Numbered from the stretch's first letter, positions 43,671 through 52,776 are shown. The stretch: DNA of 64,000 bases from Pinibacter sp031553495 (GCA_031553495.1 JAVBLN010000024.1:186001-250000); one strand, 5' to 3'. Made by a program: numbers and translations. Notes: generated by a model not told the origin, from the letters alone.

Positions 43671-44456
43671 TTATCCTCTTTTTTCTCTGCGTTCTCTGTG
43701 ACCGTGTCCATGACTGCCACCTCCTCTTCTATCACCTCTCCTATCATCTCTTCTGTCTTCGCCTCTGTCTCTTCTATCTCCACCTTCGTTTTTGCCTCCT
43801 ATGAAATTAGGATTCAAATCTCTCTTACTCAGCACTTCGCCTTTGGATATCCATACTTTGATACCGATCTTTCCATAAACTGTTAAAGCGAATACATTAG
43901 CATAATCGATATCCATACGATATGTATGTAATGGAACGCGGCCTTGTTTAATTTCTTCGCTACGAGCGATTTCCGCACCACCTAAACGACCGCTTACTTT
44001 TACTTTAATACCTTCCGCACCCATACGTAATGCTGAAGCTATTGCCATTTTTATGGCACGTTTATAGTTAATGCGATTTTCGATTTGTTTTGCAATAGTG
44101 TCACCAACAATGTTGGCATCCAATTCAGGACGACGAATCTCCAGGATATTAATTTGCACATCGTCTTTACCTGTCAGCTTCTTCAACTCTTCTTTGATCC
44201 TGTCAACTTCGTTACCACCTTTTCCTATTATGATTCCAGGCTTGGATGTGTGGATGGTTACAATCAGCTTACCCAAAGTACGTTCAATAACGATTTTTGA
44301 AATACCGCCTTTATTGATACGAGCATTCAGGTAAGTACGGATTTTGTGATCTTCTATCAACTTGGTTGAGTAATCTCTTTTATTACCATACCAATTACTC
44401 TCCCATCCGCGGATGATGCCTAACCTGTTACCAATAGGATTTGCTTTCTGACCCAT
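43671..44456 (-). CDS. rpsC: 30S ribosomal protein S3 (uS3) with extended charged tail
   Basis: The 261-residue protein forms part of the mRNA entry tunnel. It begins MGQKANPIGNRLGIIRGWES and has the KH motif (KPGIIIGKGGNEVDRI) and the S3 signature segment GRLGGAEIARSEEIKQGRVP. After the normal end near residue 217 it has a tail of over 40 residues rich in Gly, Arg, Asp and His (DRRDRGEDRRDDRRGDRRGG, then HGHGHRERRE). Such low-complexity tails are seen in related bacteria. Confidence 0.97.
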   Translation of the reverse strand: MGQKANPIGNRLGIIRGWESNWYGNKRDYSTKLIEDHKIRTYLNARINKGGISKIVIERTLGKLIVTIHTSKPGIIIGKGGNEVDRIKEELKKLTGKDDVQINILEIRRPELDANIVGDTIAKQIENRINYKRAIKMAIASALRMGAEGIKVKVSGRLGGAEIARSEEIKQGRVPLHTYRMDIDYANVFALTVYGKIGIKVWISKGEVLSKRDLNPNFIGGKNEGGDRRDRGEDRRDDRRGDRRGGGSHGHGHRERREKRG

Positions 44457-44484
44457 ATGTTTGGTATATTAAGTTTACGATTGA

Positions 44485-44820
44485 TTATTTTGTGTCAACA
44501 ATTACAGTTACATGATTGCTACGCTTACGAACGCGATAACCACGACCTTGAGGTGCAGGGCGCATACGTTTGATCGTTCTTGCCCCATCAACAAAAATGG
44601 TTTTTACTACCAGGGTTGTTTCATCACCACCTTCATTCTTTTGCTTCCAGTTGTTAATAGCGCTTACTACCAGCTTACGCAAAGGAACTGCAGGATGTTT
44701 TGGATTATGCTCCAATTGCGCCAATGCCTTTTCCACTTCCATACCACGAATCATATCTGCCAACAAGCGCATTTTTCTTGGTGATGTAGGGTAATTGTTA
44801 AGTTTAGCTACTGCTTCCAT
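44485..44820 (-). CDS. rplV: 50S ribosomal protein L22 (uL22)
   Basis: The product is 111 residues if begun at MEAVAKLNNYPTSPRKMRLL, the usual start in the phylum; a start five codons earlier (44835) is also open. It lines the exit tunnel. The end carries the L22 signature KRMRPAPQGRGYRVRKRSNH. Confidence 0.95.
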   Translation of the reverse strand: MEAVAKLNNYPTSPRKMRLLADMIRGMEVEKALAQLEHNPKHPAVPLRKLVVSAINNWKQKNEGGDETTLVVKTIFVDGARTIKRMRPAPQGRGYRVRKRSNHVTVIVDTK

Positions 44821-44876
44821 TTTATTTAGTTTCAAGTTCTGAGCATCAGATTATCTCCTCCGCTCTTTACTGATTA

Positions 44877-45146
44877 TTACATTTTTTTACTTGAGTGTCC
44901 TTTGAAGTTACGGGTTGGTGCAAACTCACCTAATTTGTGACCTACCATAAATTCTGTCACATATACAGGTATAAATTTATTCCCATTATGAACTGCGAAT
45001 GTATGTCCAACAAAATCCGGAGAAATTGTGGAGCGACGACTCCAGGTTTTAATTACACCTTTTTTTGTTTTTCCTTCGTTTATTGCCAATACTTTGCTCT
45101 CAAGTTTTGTGGCGATATATGGACCTTTTTTAATTGAACGAGCCAT
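44877..45146 (-). CDS. rpsS: 30S ribosomal protein S19 (uS19)
   Basis: The 89-residue head protein has MARSIKKGPYIATKL, the signature FVGHTFAVHNGNKFIPVYVT and GEFAPTRNFKGHS. Normal length. Confidence 0.98.
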   Translation of the reverse strand: MARSIKKGPYIATKLESKVLAINEGKTKKGVIKTWSRRSTISPDFVGHTFAVHNGNKFIPVYVTEFMVGHKLGEFAPTRNFKGHSSKKM

Positions 45147-45211
45147 GCTATATTATATTTATCGTTTATTTGTTTCCACTTCTAAATGGAAACCATTTTA
45201 ACTTTTATACT

Positions 45212-46051
45212 TTATTTAGAAATTTTTTCTCCGTTGCGGCGTTGAATGATCAGTTTGCTGCTAGCTTTTCCATGTTTACGTGTCTTCAAGCCTCTTGATT
45301 TTTGACCAGTTCTGGAACGAGGCTGACCACCAGATGCCCGTCCTTCACCTCCACCCATTGGGTGATCTACAGGGTTCATTGCCACACCACGATTGCGTGG
45401 GCGGATACCTTTCCAACGATTTCTACCGGCTTTACCTACGCTTTGCAGGTTATGATCACTATTAGAAACAACCCCCACTGTAGCATAACAGTTGATCAAT
45501 ACTTTTCTTAATTCACCGGAAGGCATTTTAAGAACCGCATATTTTTCTTCCTTAGCATTTAACTGAGCAGATGTACCAGCGCTTTTTGCAAGTTTACCAC
45601 CCTGACCTGGCTGCAATTCAATGTTGTGAACATTGGTACCAAGAGGCATGTTTTTCAACATTAACGCATTACCAATTTCAGGAGCTACAGCATCACCACT
45701 GATAACTTTAGTTCCAACCTGTAATCCTTGAGGAGCAATAATGTAACGTTTTTCACCATCCACATAATTCAGTAATGCTATAAAAGCGGTACGGTTTGGA
45801 TCGTATTCAATTGAAACAACAGTTGCTTCAATACCTTTTTTATTGCGCTTAAAATCTACAACACGGTATTGTTTTTTATGACCTCCACCGATGTAACGCA
45901 TAGTTCTTCTTCCCTGAAAGTTTCTACCACCAGTACCTTTTATAGGTTCCAACAAACTCTTTTCAGGAGTATCGGTAGTTATTTCTGCAAATGCATTCCC
46001 TATTCTCCAGCGTGTGCCGGCTGTCATAGGTTTATATTTTCTAAGTGCCAT
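45212..46051 (-). CDS. rplB: 50S ribosomal protein L2 (uL2)
   Basis: The 279-residue protein is needed for subunit joining and peptidyl transfer. It starts MALRKYKPMTAGTRWR and carries GGGHKKQYRVVDFKRNKKG and the peptidyl-transferase-proximal PVDHPMGGGEGRASGGQPRS with the conserved His. It ends LIIQRRNGEKISK. Confidence 0.98.
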   Translation of the reverse strand: MALRKYKPMTAGTRWRIGNAFAEITTDTPEKSLLEPIKGTGGRNFQGRRTMRYIGGGHKKQYRVVDFKRNKKGIEATVVSIEYDPNRTAFIALLNYVDGEKRYIIAPQGLQVGTKVISGDAVAPEIGNALMLKNMPLGTNVHNIELQPGQGGKLAKSAGTSAQLNAKEEKYAVLKMPSGELRKVLINCYATVGVVSNSDHNLQSVGKAGRNRWKGIRPRNRGVAMNPVDHPMGGGEGRASGGQPRSRTGQKSRGLKTRKHGKASSKLIIQRRNGEKISK

Positions 46052-46130
46052 ATCTTATCTAACTTTTGCGGCAGTTACTGCCATTCTTATACTTGTTTAG
46101 CCGATGTGGCTAACTTTTGTTTTCATTAAA

Positions 46131-46430
46131 TTAAATAGCTCCGTAAAGATCAATTGTTTCACCTTCAGCTATTGTAATCAACGCTTTTTTGTAAGCAGGT
46201 TTACGTCCCTGAATGTAACCGGTTTTTGTAAAACGGTTTTTAGCTTTACTAGGAACTACAGCAGTATTAACATCCACAACGGTAACACCATAAAAATCCT
46301 CTACTGCCTTCTTAATTTCCAGCTTGTTTGCTCTTTTATCTACTTTGAAAGCATATCTTCTCAGTTTTTCCTGCTGTGCATTTGCTTTCTCAGTTAAAAG
46401 AGGTTTTACTAATACTTCAGAAAGTTTCAT
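46131..46430 (-). CDS. rplW: 50S ribosomal protein L23 (uL23)
   Basis: The 99-residue exit-tunnel protein docks trigger factor and SRP. It has VLVKPLLTEKANAQQEKLRR, YAFKVDKRANKLEIKKAVED and FYGVTVVDVNT. Normal length. Confidence 0.97.
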   Translation of the reverse strand: MKLSEVLVKPLLTEKANAQQEKLRRYAFKVDKRANKLEIKKAVEDFYGVTVVDVNTAVVPSKAKNRFTKTGYIQGRKPAYKKALITIAEGETIDLYGAI

Positions 46431-46457
46431 TTCTTTCTTAATTTATTTTTTATTCAA

Positions 46458-47096
46458 TTATGCATTTACTTCAACATCTTCTTCTGAGAAGATCTTTGCA
46501 GTTGTCTCGCTCAATACAAGAACATCTGCATTTACGATATCATAAGTATTAATGTCGCTTAATGTAACACCTTCCACTCCCGGAATATTTCTCAATGACA
46601 GGTAAACATTATCATTGTACTCCGGCAAAACAAATATTGATTTTTTATCATTGATGCTCAACGCTTTTAATGCACCTGCGAATTGTTTTGTAGAAGGAGT
46701 TTCAAACTTGATATCTTCCACTATCATAATAGCATTTTCTTTTGCTTTATATGCCAAAGCGGACATTTTAGCAAGATCTTTTACTTTGCGATTCAGTTTG
46801 ATATCGTAGTTGCGAGGTTTAGGTCCGAAAATTGTACCACCACCTTTATATAACGGGTTACGGATGTTACCTTTACGGCTACCACCGGTACCTTTTTGTT
46901 TGTGAAGTTTACGACTAGCTCCTTTTACTTCTGCACGTGTTTTTACTTTGTGTGTACCTTGGCGTTGAGCAGCAAGGTATTGTTTTACAGCAAGGTAAAT
47001 AACGTGGTCGTTCGGTTCAATTCCGAAAATTTCTTCGGGCAATTCAACCGATCTGCCGGTTTTTTGTCCTTGTATATTTAAAATATCTACTTGCAT
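46458..47096 (-). CDS. rplD: 50S ribosomal protein L4 (uL4)
   Basis: The 212-residue protein has the extended tunnel loop region RAEVKGASRKLHKQKGTGGS and RKGNIRNPLYKGGGTIFGPK. The N-terminal MQVDILNIQGQKTGRSVEL is typical of Bacteroidota. In E. coli L4 represses this operon; nothing here shows whether that holds. Confidence 0.98.
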   Translation of the reverse strand: MQVDILNIQGQKTGRSVELPEEIFGIEPNDHVIYLAVKQYLAAQRQGTHKVKTRAEVKGASRKLHKQKGTGGSRKGNIRNPLYKGGGTIFGPKPRNYDIKLNRKVKDLAKMSALAYKAKENAIMIVEDIKFETPSTKQFAGALKALSINDKKSIFVLPEYNDNVYLSLRNIPGVEGVTLSDINTYDIVNADVLVLSETTAKIFSEEDVEVNA

Positions 47097-47115
47097 CTTG
47101 TTTCAGATTAAAAGT

Positions 47116-47733
47116 TTATTTCTGGATTAAAACAATAGAACCATTATGACCTGGTACAGAACCGCTAACCAGGATGTAATTTTTTTCAGGGAAAACTTTA
47201 AGAACTTTCAGTCCTTTCATTTTCACTCTGTCGCCACCCATGCGGCCCGCCATGCGAACGCCTTTCATTACACGTGAAGCATCGGAAGAGTTACCCAGTG
47301 ATCCCGGCGCTCTTTGACGATCGTGCTGACCGTGAGAAGCATCACCTACACCACTGAATCCATGGCGTTTTACAACCCCCTGGAAACCTTTACCCTTTGT
47401 AGTGCCAACCACTTCAATACTTTCTCCCTCAGAGAAAATATCTACAGTAATGGATTCTCCCAGACTTTTTTCTATTGAATAATCGCGAAATTCTTTTACG
47501 ATTTTTTTTGCGCTTGTGTTAGCTTTTGCGAAGTGATTAATTTCGGCTTTAACGGAGTGTTTTTCTTTTTTGTCGCCGAACGCTAACTGCAGGGCATTAT
47601 ACCCGTCTGTTTCTGTTGTTTTTACTTGCGTAACAACGCAAGGACCAGCTTCAATAATGGTACAAGCTGTTTGCTTGCCATCGGGACTGAAGATGCTGGT
47701 CATTCCAATCTTTTTACCAATAATCGCTTTCAT
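47116..47733 (-). CDS. rplC: 50S ribosomal protein L3 (uL3)
   Basis: The 205-residue protein starts MKAIIGKKIGMTSIF and has GFQGVVKRHGFSGVGDASHG and GSLGNSSDASRVMKGVRMAG, the methylated-Gln region of the family. It lies 326 bases downstream of rpsJ, an unusually long gap for this operon. Confidence 0.98.
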   Translation of the reverse strand: MKAIIGKKIGMTSIFSPDGKQTACTIIEAGPCVVTQVKTTETDGYNALQLAFGDKKEKHSVKAEINHFAKANTSAKKIVKEFRDYSIEKSLGESITVDIFSEGESIEVVGTTKGKGFQGVVKRHGFSGVGDASHGQHDRQRAPGSLGNSSDASRVMKGVRMAGRMGGDRVKMKGLKVLKVFPEKNYILVSGSVPGHNGSIVLIQK

Positions 47734-48059
47734 GTTCTTTTTTTGCGCCGTAAGGTTAAAAGGACAATCTATTATGATAGTACTAATGAAAGTGACTATA
47801 AAATGGACTTCAATCCCCGTTTATCCACCGACCTTTTCCGTTTTGCGACTGAACTTTCGTGATATTGTCGCTGGAAGTACCGGTAGTAAACAAACCCTGA
47901 ACAGCTTGTTTATATTTTAATTTGCCGGTCAAAACAAATTTGTTCTGACCAATTATTTTCATCAGAGCTCTTTTCTCCCGCCCTTTCAGACAAGATTGAG
48001 AGATAATTATATTTTAAGAACTTTTTGTGCCTAGCACAATTGTCAAACGAACCCCGCGC
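47734..48059. other. Long spacer between rpsJ and rplC with a 24-bp palindrome
   Basis: No open frame is recognised. At 47927-47950 GGTCAAAACAAATTTGTTCTGACC is a near-perfect palindrome (arms of 12 with one mismatch). Other sequence is unique. It may hold a ribosomal-protein leader or regulatory site acting on rplC onward, or a second promoter, but no TTTG/TAnnTTTG pair was found. Confidence 0.45.
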
Positions 48060-48365
48060 TTACGCTTTGATCTCTACTTCCACACCGGAAGGCAAATCCA
48101 GCTTAGATAACGCATCTACTGTTCTTGAAGAAGAAGTATAGATATCCAACAAGCGCTTGTGAGTACACAATTGAAACTGCTCACGGGCTTTTTTGTTTAC
48201 GTGCGGAGAACGCAATACTGTAAAAATCTTTTTGTGTGTTGGCAGAGGAATAGGACCTGTTACCACTGCTCCTGTACTACGCACCGTCTTCACGATTTTC
48301 TCAGCAGATTTATCTACCAAATTGTGATCGTAAGACTGTAATTTTATTCTGATTCGCTGTGACAT
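48060..48365 (-). CDS. rpsJ: 30S ribosomal protein S10 (uS10)
   Basis: The 101-residue protein starts at 48365 (MSQRIRIKLQSYDHNLVDKS); the open frame upstream to 48479 runs back through the promoter and is not translated. The signature GPIPLPTHKKIFTVLRSPHV is present. It is the first gene of the cluster. The fusA-rpsG-rpsL genes that often precede it are absent. Confidence 0.97.
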   Translation of the reverse strand: MSQRIRIKLQSYDHNLVDKSAEKIVKTVRSTGAVVTGPIPLPTHKKIFTVLRSPHVNKKAREQFQLCTHKRLLDIYTSSSRTVDALSKLDLPSGVEVEIKA

Positions 48366-48394
48366 ACGTAAAAACCAACTTTTAATTGGGAGTG

Positions 48395-48426
48395 CAAAGG
48401 TAAGCGGATGATATATAACAAACAAA
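48395..48426 (-). promoter_or_regulatory. Bacteroidota-type promoter of the S10-spc operon
   Basis: On the minus strand TTTG (48426-48423), 20 bases, then TACCTTTG (48402-48395) is an exact match to the -33/-7 consensus with ideal spacing. It would start transcription about 20 bases before the rpsJ start codon, leaving almost no leader. Confidence 0.85.
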
Positions 48427-48708
48427 ATATTTTGAATTTTTTTTTGCCGGTACAGGGCTAAATTGCAATGTTTTAGCATTCTAAAGGAACTTATTAAAAA
48501 AAACGACAGATGTCTTTATATAACTATCTATACTCAACAATATCATTTTCTAAAGAAAAAAAGGCAATTATGTACCGGGCCACAGAATATGCATTTAACC
48601 TTTTTGCGTCGCACTCTTGTACGATTAGTTCGCTATTCAGCGCATTAGTTAATAACATTCCTATATGTATATGCCGTATAAACTTAAACAGGAATGCTTC
48701 ATCTTGCA

Positions 48709-48777
48709 GAATAAAATTACTACCGCACAAGTGAGTGACACAACGATGCTTAATAGTAGCAATACCGCCCGAACCAC
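48709..48777 (+). repeat. Dispersed 65-bp unit 18 (A/A'), extended
   Basis: Perfect core and A modules; the extended left arm (TATGCCGTATAAACTTAAAC, about 48670) and the sequence after the A-tract (TGCACATTTTATA) match units 2 and 7. It marks the upstream border of the ribosomal cluster. Confidence 0.85.
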
Positions 48778-48839
48778 AAAAAAATGCACATTTTATATAG
48801 TGTGAACTATATACTACAACTACAAACAATTGATATTAA

Positions 48840-49703
48840 ATGATTTACAAAAATTTAGGTAATAGCAATATACAAATAAGCCGCATTGGGTTCGGCTGCA
48901 TGTCACTGAATATTGAAGCCCCCAATAGCTGCGAACAAATTATACATCACGCTATTAATAATGGTATTAATTTTTTTGATACGGCTGATCTTTATGACTT
49001 TGGAGAAAACGAAATGTTGCTGGGTAAAATATTGAGGGGATCCAGGAACCGGGTTTTTATTGCCACAAAAGTTGGTAACCAATGGCGTAATGATAAAAGC
49101 GGATGGGATTGGAATCCCGGTAAACGGTATATATTGGAAGCGGTAGAAAAAAGCTTGTCGAGACTGCAAACAGATTATATTGACCTTTACCAGCTTCATG
49201 GCGGCACAATTGAAGACCCTATAGATGAGGCAATTGAAGCTTTTGAAATTTTGAAACAACAGGGTAAGATCCGGCATTATGGCATTTCATCTATCAGGCC
49301 GAACGTTATTAAAGAATACGTAAAGCGCAGCAGAATTGAAAGCGTGATGATGCAATACAGCTTATTGGACCGCAGGCCTGAAGCTGAATGCCTGCCTCTT
49401 CTTGAAAAGAATAACATTGGTGTATTGGCAAGAGGTTCGCTGGCTAAGGGATTGCTGGCAGGTAAACCCGCAGATAAATATCTCGACCATAATAAAGAAT
49501 ATGTGCAACGTGTGGTTGATAAAATAAATAAGCACTCCTCGCACGAACGTACCCCCTGCCATGTAGCTATTCAATGGTGCCTGTACCATACGGCTGTAAC
49601 CACCGCCGTGGTTGGCATTCGCACTATGAAACAATTAATTGAAGCTATTGAAGCAGTTTCGGCCCCAATGCTCACTAAAGAGGAATATAATAGTATGGTG
49701 TAA
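48840..49703 (+). CDS. Aldo/keto reductase
   Basis: The 287-residue cytoplasmic TIM-barrel NADPH oxidoreductase has the catalytic tetrad positions visible: Asp-Tyr in NFFDTADLYDFGENE, Lys in FIATKVGNQW and His in YIDLYQLHGG. LGRGS-like cofactor region reads GVLARGSLAKGLLAGKP. The late AIQWCLYHTAVTTAVVGIRT is typical of the yeast/bacterial type. The substrate is unknown. It starts close to unit 18, next to the divergent ribosomal operon. Confidence 0.9.
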   Translation: MIYKNLGNSNIQISRIGFGCMSLNIEAPNSCEQIIHHAINNGINFFDTADLYDFGENEMLLGKILRGSRNRVFIATKVGNQWRNDKSGWDWNPGKRYILEAVEKSLSRLQTDYIDLYQLHGGTIEDPIDEAIEAFEILKQQGKIRHYGISSIRPNVIKEYVKRSRIESVMMQYSLLDRRPEAECLPLLEKNNIGVLARGSLAKGLLAGKPADKYLDHNKEYVQRVVDKINKHSSHERTPCHVAIQWCLYHTAVTTAVVGIRTMKQLIEAIEAVSAPMLTKEEYNSMV

Positions 49704-49813
49704 AAAAAATCGAATCAATCAACGGGCAACACCAACTCTTCTATTAGTATACAAAGTATGATCATTCTGTAGCGCACTTTGCAATGATGGCGTGGGCTTA
49801 GACAATTATTTTT

Positions 49814-49880
49814 GGGACCAGCAGCATTGCTACTATTAAGCATCGTTGTGTCACTCACTTGTGCGGTAGGAATTCTATGG
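49814..49880 (-). repeat. Dispersed 65-bp unit 19 (A/A'), extended
   Basis: Perfect core; left module AGAATTCCTACCG, right module AGTAGCAATGCTGCTGGTCCC, A-tract. The left arm continues with GCAGCATAAAATTAAGCATG as in the extended forms. It lies between the aldo/keto reductase and PLD-like genes. Confidence 0.85.
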
Positions 49881-49991
49881 AGCAAATTGAAGCATTCATG
49901 CTTAATTTTATGCTGCCTACAGTATAATGTATCCGTTCCCCGAAAACTTAAATATTCGCAATCATAATCATTAACTGAAATCCTAAGTCAG

Positions 49992-51716
49992 ATGGCAACG
50001 CTAAAAACATCGGATTATCAAGTATCCGGCAACAACAAAAGCGCATTGTTTACATTAAAAGTATATCGCGGGGAAGGTATGCTTTTATTGGCTATGAACT
50101 GGAAAAACGGAAAGCCTCCAAAGGACTTTGTGGGTTTTGCTATTGAATATAAAGAACCTGGTGGCGACAAATTTTATGCTCTTAAAAACCGGCTTTCATT
50201 TCTGAACAATAAAGGGAAGGTAAATAAGACAAGTGTCTCGTCGCTCCTGGCGCCATTTCAAAAATTTCGCTGGGTTCATTTTCCACGAAACGCAGATATG
50301 AAGGGCTATTTCACTTACAGAGTGAAACCGGCATTTATGAACGAAAAAGATGAAATAAGTTATGGCGAATCGCAAACTGTTGACATTTCATTAAATCGTG
50401 AAACTTTTCCGGGCAAACTAAATGTAACGTTCACACGAGGATTTGTTTCATCGCAGGCGTTTGTAGACAAATACGGTTCCGGGGGTGGAGTTTCATCGCT
50501 GCTTCCTTCGAAAGCCAGGATGGGCCTTGATTATAAACCAACCCATCCTAAAGCAACCGAAGCGCTGCAATGGATGGGGTTTGAAGCTACAAGTGAAATC
50601 CTGAATCTTTTAGATGAAGCCATTCAGGATAAAAAAGCTGAAGTAAGAGTAGTTGCGTATGATCTTAACATTCCCGAAATAGTTAACAGGCTTATTAAAT
50701 TGGGAGATCGTTTGAAAATAATTATTGATGACAGCGCTGAACATGGTGAAGAGGATGCTGCCGAAACTGCAGCGGCCAACAAGCTAATAAAATCAACCAA
50801 AGGGAACGTTAAGCGGCACCATATGAGCCAGCTTCAACACAATAAAACAATTGTGATAGACGGGCCCAAAATTAAAGCGGTAGTTTGCGGTTCTACAAAT
50901 TTTACATGGCGGGGATTTTATGTGCAGGCAAATAATGCGGTGGTTATTCGTAGTGCAAAAGCAATAAAGCCATTTAAAGAAGCCTTCGATAATTATTGGA
51001 AATTTGACAACGCAAAAAACTATGGGACCACTCAATCGGCGGAATGGAACAACCTTCAAATTAGCGGAATAAACGCTAAAGCCTCCTTTTCGCCACATTC
51101 CGCATCAAACGCGCTGTTGAATGAAATAGCTGAGGATATGGAAAAAAACACTACTTCCAGTCTTTTCTATTCGCTTGCCTTTTTATTTCAAACATCCGGC
51201 TCCATTAGAGATGCCGTAACCAATTTAACAGCGAACAATAAGATTTTTGTGTACGGCATTTCGGATAAAAAAGTAGGTGGATTAGATTTGCAAAAACCTA
51301 GTGGCAACGTGCTGCCGGTTTACCCATCCGAAATATCTAAAGATTTTCCGGAGCCATTTAAATCGGAACCTACCGGAGGAACCGGCACAAGAATGCATCA
51401 CAAATTTGTGGTAATAGACTTCGACAAACCCACCGCTAGAGTGTACCTTGGGTCTTATAATTTTTCACCCACCGCCGACAGAAAAAACGGTGAAAACCTT
51501 TTGCTTATAAAGAATAGAAAAATTGCTGTTGCTTACATGATAGAAGCGTTAAGAATTTTCGATCATTACCATTTCAGAGTGGCGCTGAAAGAGTCGAATA
51601 AACACGGGGAAGTTTTGTGCTTATCCAAGCCTCCAAAAAAAGCCGGAGACAAAGCCTGGTGGGAAGAATATTATACAGACAAACACAAGATAAAAGACCG
51701 TGAAATGTTTTCGTGA
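49992..51716 (+). CDS. Phospholipase D-like protein with two HKD motifs
   Basis: The 574-residue protein has no signal peptide. Residues 1 to about 150 look like beta-sandwich (fibronectin-like) domain (KVYRGEGMLLLAMNWKNGKP, YFTYRVKPAFM). The catalytic part holds two HxKx4D motifs: HNKTIVID (His283, Lys285, Asp290) followed by GSTNFT, and HHKFVVID (His470, Lys472, Asp477) followed by GSYNFS. A two-motif monomer can cut phospholipids or nucleic acids by a phospho-His route. Which one is unknown. A plain catabolic enzyme is possible, as is an anti-phage or cell-death effector. Confidence 0.88.
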   Translation: MATLKTSDYQVSGNNKSALFTLKVYRGEGMLLLAMNWKNGKPPKDFVGFAIEYKEPGGDKFYALKNRLSFLNNKGKVNKTSVSSLLAPFQKFRWVHFPRNADMKGYFTYRVKPAFMNEKDEISYGESQTVDISLNRETFPGKLNVTFTRGFVSSQAFVDKYGSGGGVSSLLPSKARMGLDYKPTHPKATEALQWMGFEATSEILNLLDEAIQDKKAEVRVVAYDLNIPEIVNRLIKLGDRLKIIIDDSAEHGEEDAAETAAANKLIKSTKGNVKRHHMSQLQHNKTIVIDGPKIKAVVCGSTNFTWRGFYVQANNAVVIRSAKAIKPFKEAFDNYWKFDNAKNYGTTQSAEWNNLQISGINAKASFSPHSASNALLNEIAEDMEKNTTSSLFYSLAFLFQTSGSIRDAVTNLTANNKIFVYGISDKKVGGLDLQKPSGNVLPVYPSEISKDFPEPFKSEPTGGTGTRMHHKFVVIDFDKPTARVYLGSYNFSPTADRKNGENLLLIKNRKIAVAYMIEALRIFDHYHFRVALKESNKHGEVLCLSKPPKKAGDKAWWEEYYTDKHKIKDREMFS

Positions 51717-52194
51717 AACCAAACATTTCTTTGCACTCAGATGACACAGATCGAACTGATTTTCGCTAATCTTTTAATTACAAATGGCATATAAAAAAAC
51801 AAGGTTCGCAATGAATGTTGTAATGAGAGTACTCCTTGTGAACCTTGTGCCTCCGTTGAGCGCTTTGTGATAAAAAAATACTTCTCGATACAACAGACTT
51901 TTCTATTGCCCACTGCCTACCGCTCAATAGCATTACTACCGCACAAGTGAGTGACACAACGATGCTTAATAGTAGCGCAACTGCCGGTTCCATAGAAAAA
52001 AACAGCATTCTTACCGAAATATTATCTATCATTTTTAATTAAATTTGAATTGTAATTCCTGTAAATAATTACCCAGTTTCAAGCTTTGATACCGAGAGTA
52101 TGAACATCCCTATCGAAAACAATTCCGGCTTAATCCGGAAAAGATTTAATCAACACTTTTTTAAACACAAAACTGCAACCATTGGCCAGAGCTA
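51717..52194. other. Gap with hairpin words, heptamers and repeat unit 20
   Basis: Near 51803-51860 the words ACAAGGTTCGCAATG and CTTGTGAACCTTGTGCC are inverted copies of one motif, a loose hairpin related to the one at 55390-55481. A heptamer tract (TTGCCCA, CTGCCTA, CCGCTCA, ATAGCAT) at about 51906-51935 leads straight into unit 20. No gene is seen. Confidence 0.5.
51925..51992 (+). repeat. Dispersed 65-bp unit 20 (A/A')
   Basis: Perfect core and left module. The right module is GTAGCGCAACTGCCGGTTCC, then an A-tract interrupted by ATAG. Confidence 0.85.
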
Positions 52195-52776
52195 ATGAGA
52201 ATCATTTTCATAATCATACTGCTTCCTATAGCATTGAATATGGTTGGCCAGGTGAATTTTTGTTTAGATACCTGCAGCTCATCCATTGACTCATTATATG
52301 GAAGATTGAGCAGCTTAAACAAGCTGATGCAAAAATGCGATCCGAATATTCCTAATCCTAACAGCGCTTATAAATACAATTTCAAAAAATACGGCAAAGA
52401 TTCATCGGTCATTATATTTCTTGATTCGCTGGACAAAATGTTGTTTAGGAAAGTAAATAAATTTGACAAGCAGGGATGCAGATGGTGGGAGGAGGATGAG
52501 GTTTACAACAGCCTGGGCAAGCTGAGCTACAGGGAAGCCCGGAAATGGTCGTGCTTAAAACCGGATAATAAAAACAATGCAGATTCAAACAACTTTGATG
52601 CGCTGCTCTATGAACGGGAAAGACTTACCTATGACGAGTCGGGGCGAGTTAAAGAAAGAATATGGTTTTATATTTCTACAAATGTTGTGAAGAAATACAC
52701 CTACACCTATAACCAAAATAATAATCAAACCTGCCACATAACCAAGCATAATTGCAATTCGTTTTGGGAGTTGTAA
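52195..52776 (+). CDS. Secreted protein of unknown function
   Basis: The 193-residue product has signal peptide MRIIFIIILLPIALNMVG, cut near QVNF. The mature part is rich in Lys, Asn and aromatic residues and has eight or more Cys (CLDTC, KCDP, GCRWW, WSCLK, TCHI, HNCN), which suggests a disulfide-bonded extracellular protein. TYDESGRVKERIWFYI resembles the Tyr-Asp-x-x-Gly strands of YD/RHS-like or MORN-like repeats. No family is recognised. It lies between PLD-like and metacaspase genes on the same strand, with repeat units on both sides. Confidence 0.7.
   Translation: MRIIFIIILLPIALNMVGQVNFCLDTCSSSIDSLYGRLSSLNKLMQKCDPNIPNPNSAYKYNFKKYGKDSSVIIFLDSLDKMLFRKVNKFDKQGCRWWEEDEVYNSLGKLSYREARKWSCLKPDNKNNADSNNFDALLYERERLTYDESGRVKERIWFYISTNVVKKYTYTYNQNNNQTCHITKHNCNSFWEL

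Larger units (their letters stand above)
48366..48839. other. Divergent gap upstream of rpsJ
   Basis: It contains the rpsJ promoter (48395-48426) and extended unit 18 (48709-48777), whose A-tract ends about 55 bases before the aldo/keto reductase start. The stretch 48480-48700 shows nothing recognised. Confidence 0.5.

Noticed and set aside
48366..48479. Longer S10 with 38 extra N-terminal residues
   Set aside because: The extension would read through the consensus promoter at 48395-48426; the standard start MSQRIRIKLQ is at 48365.
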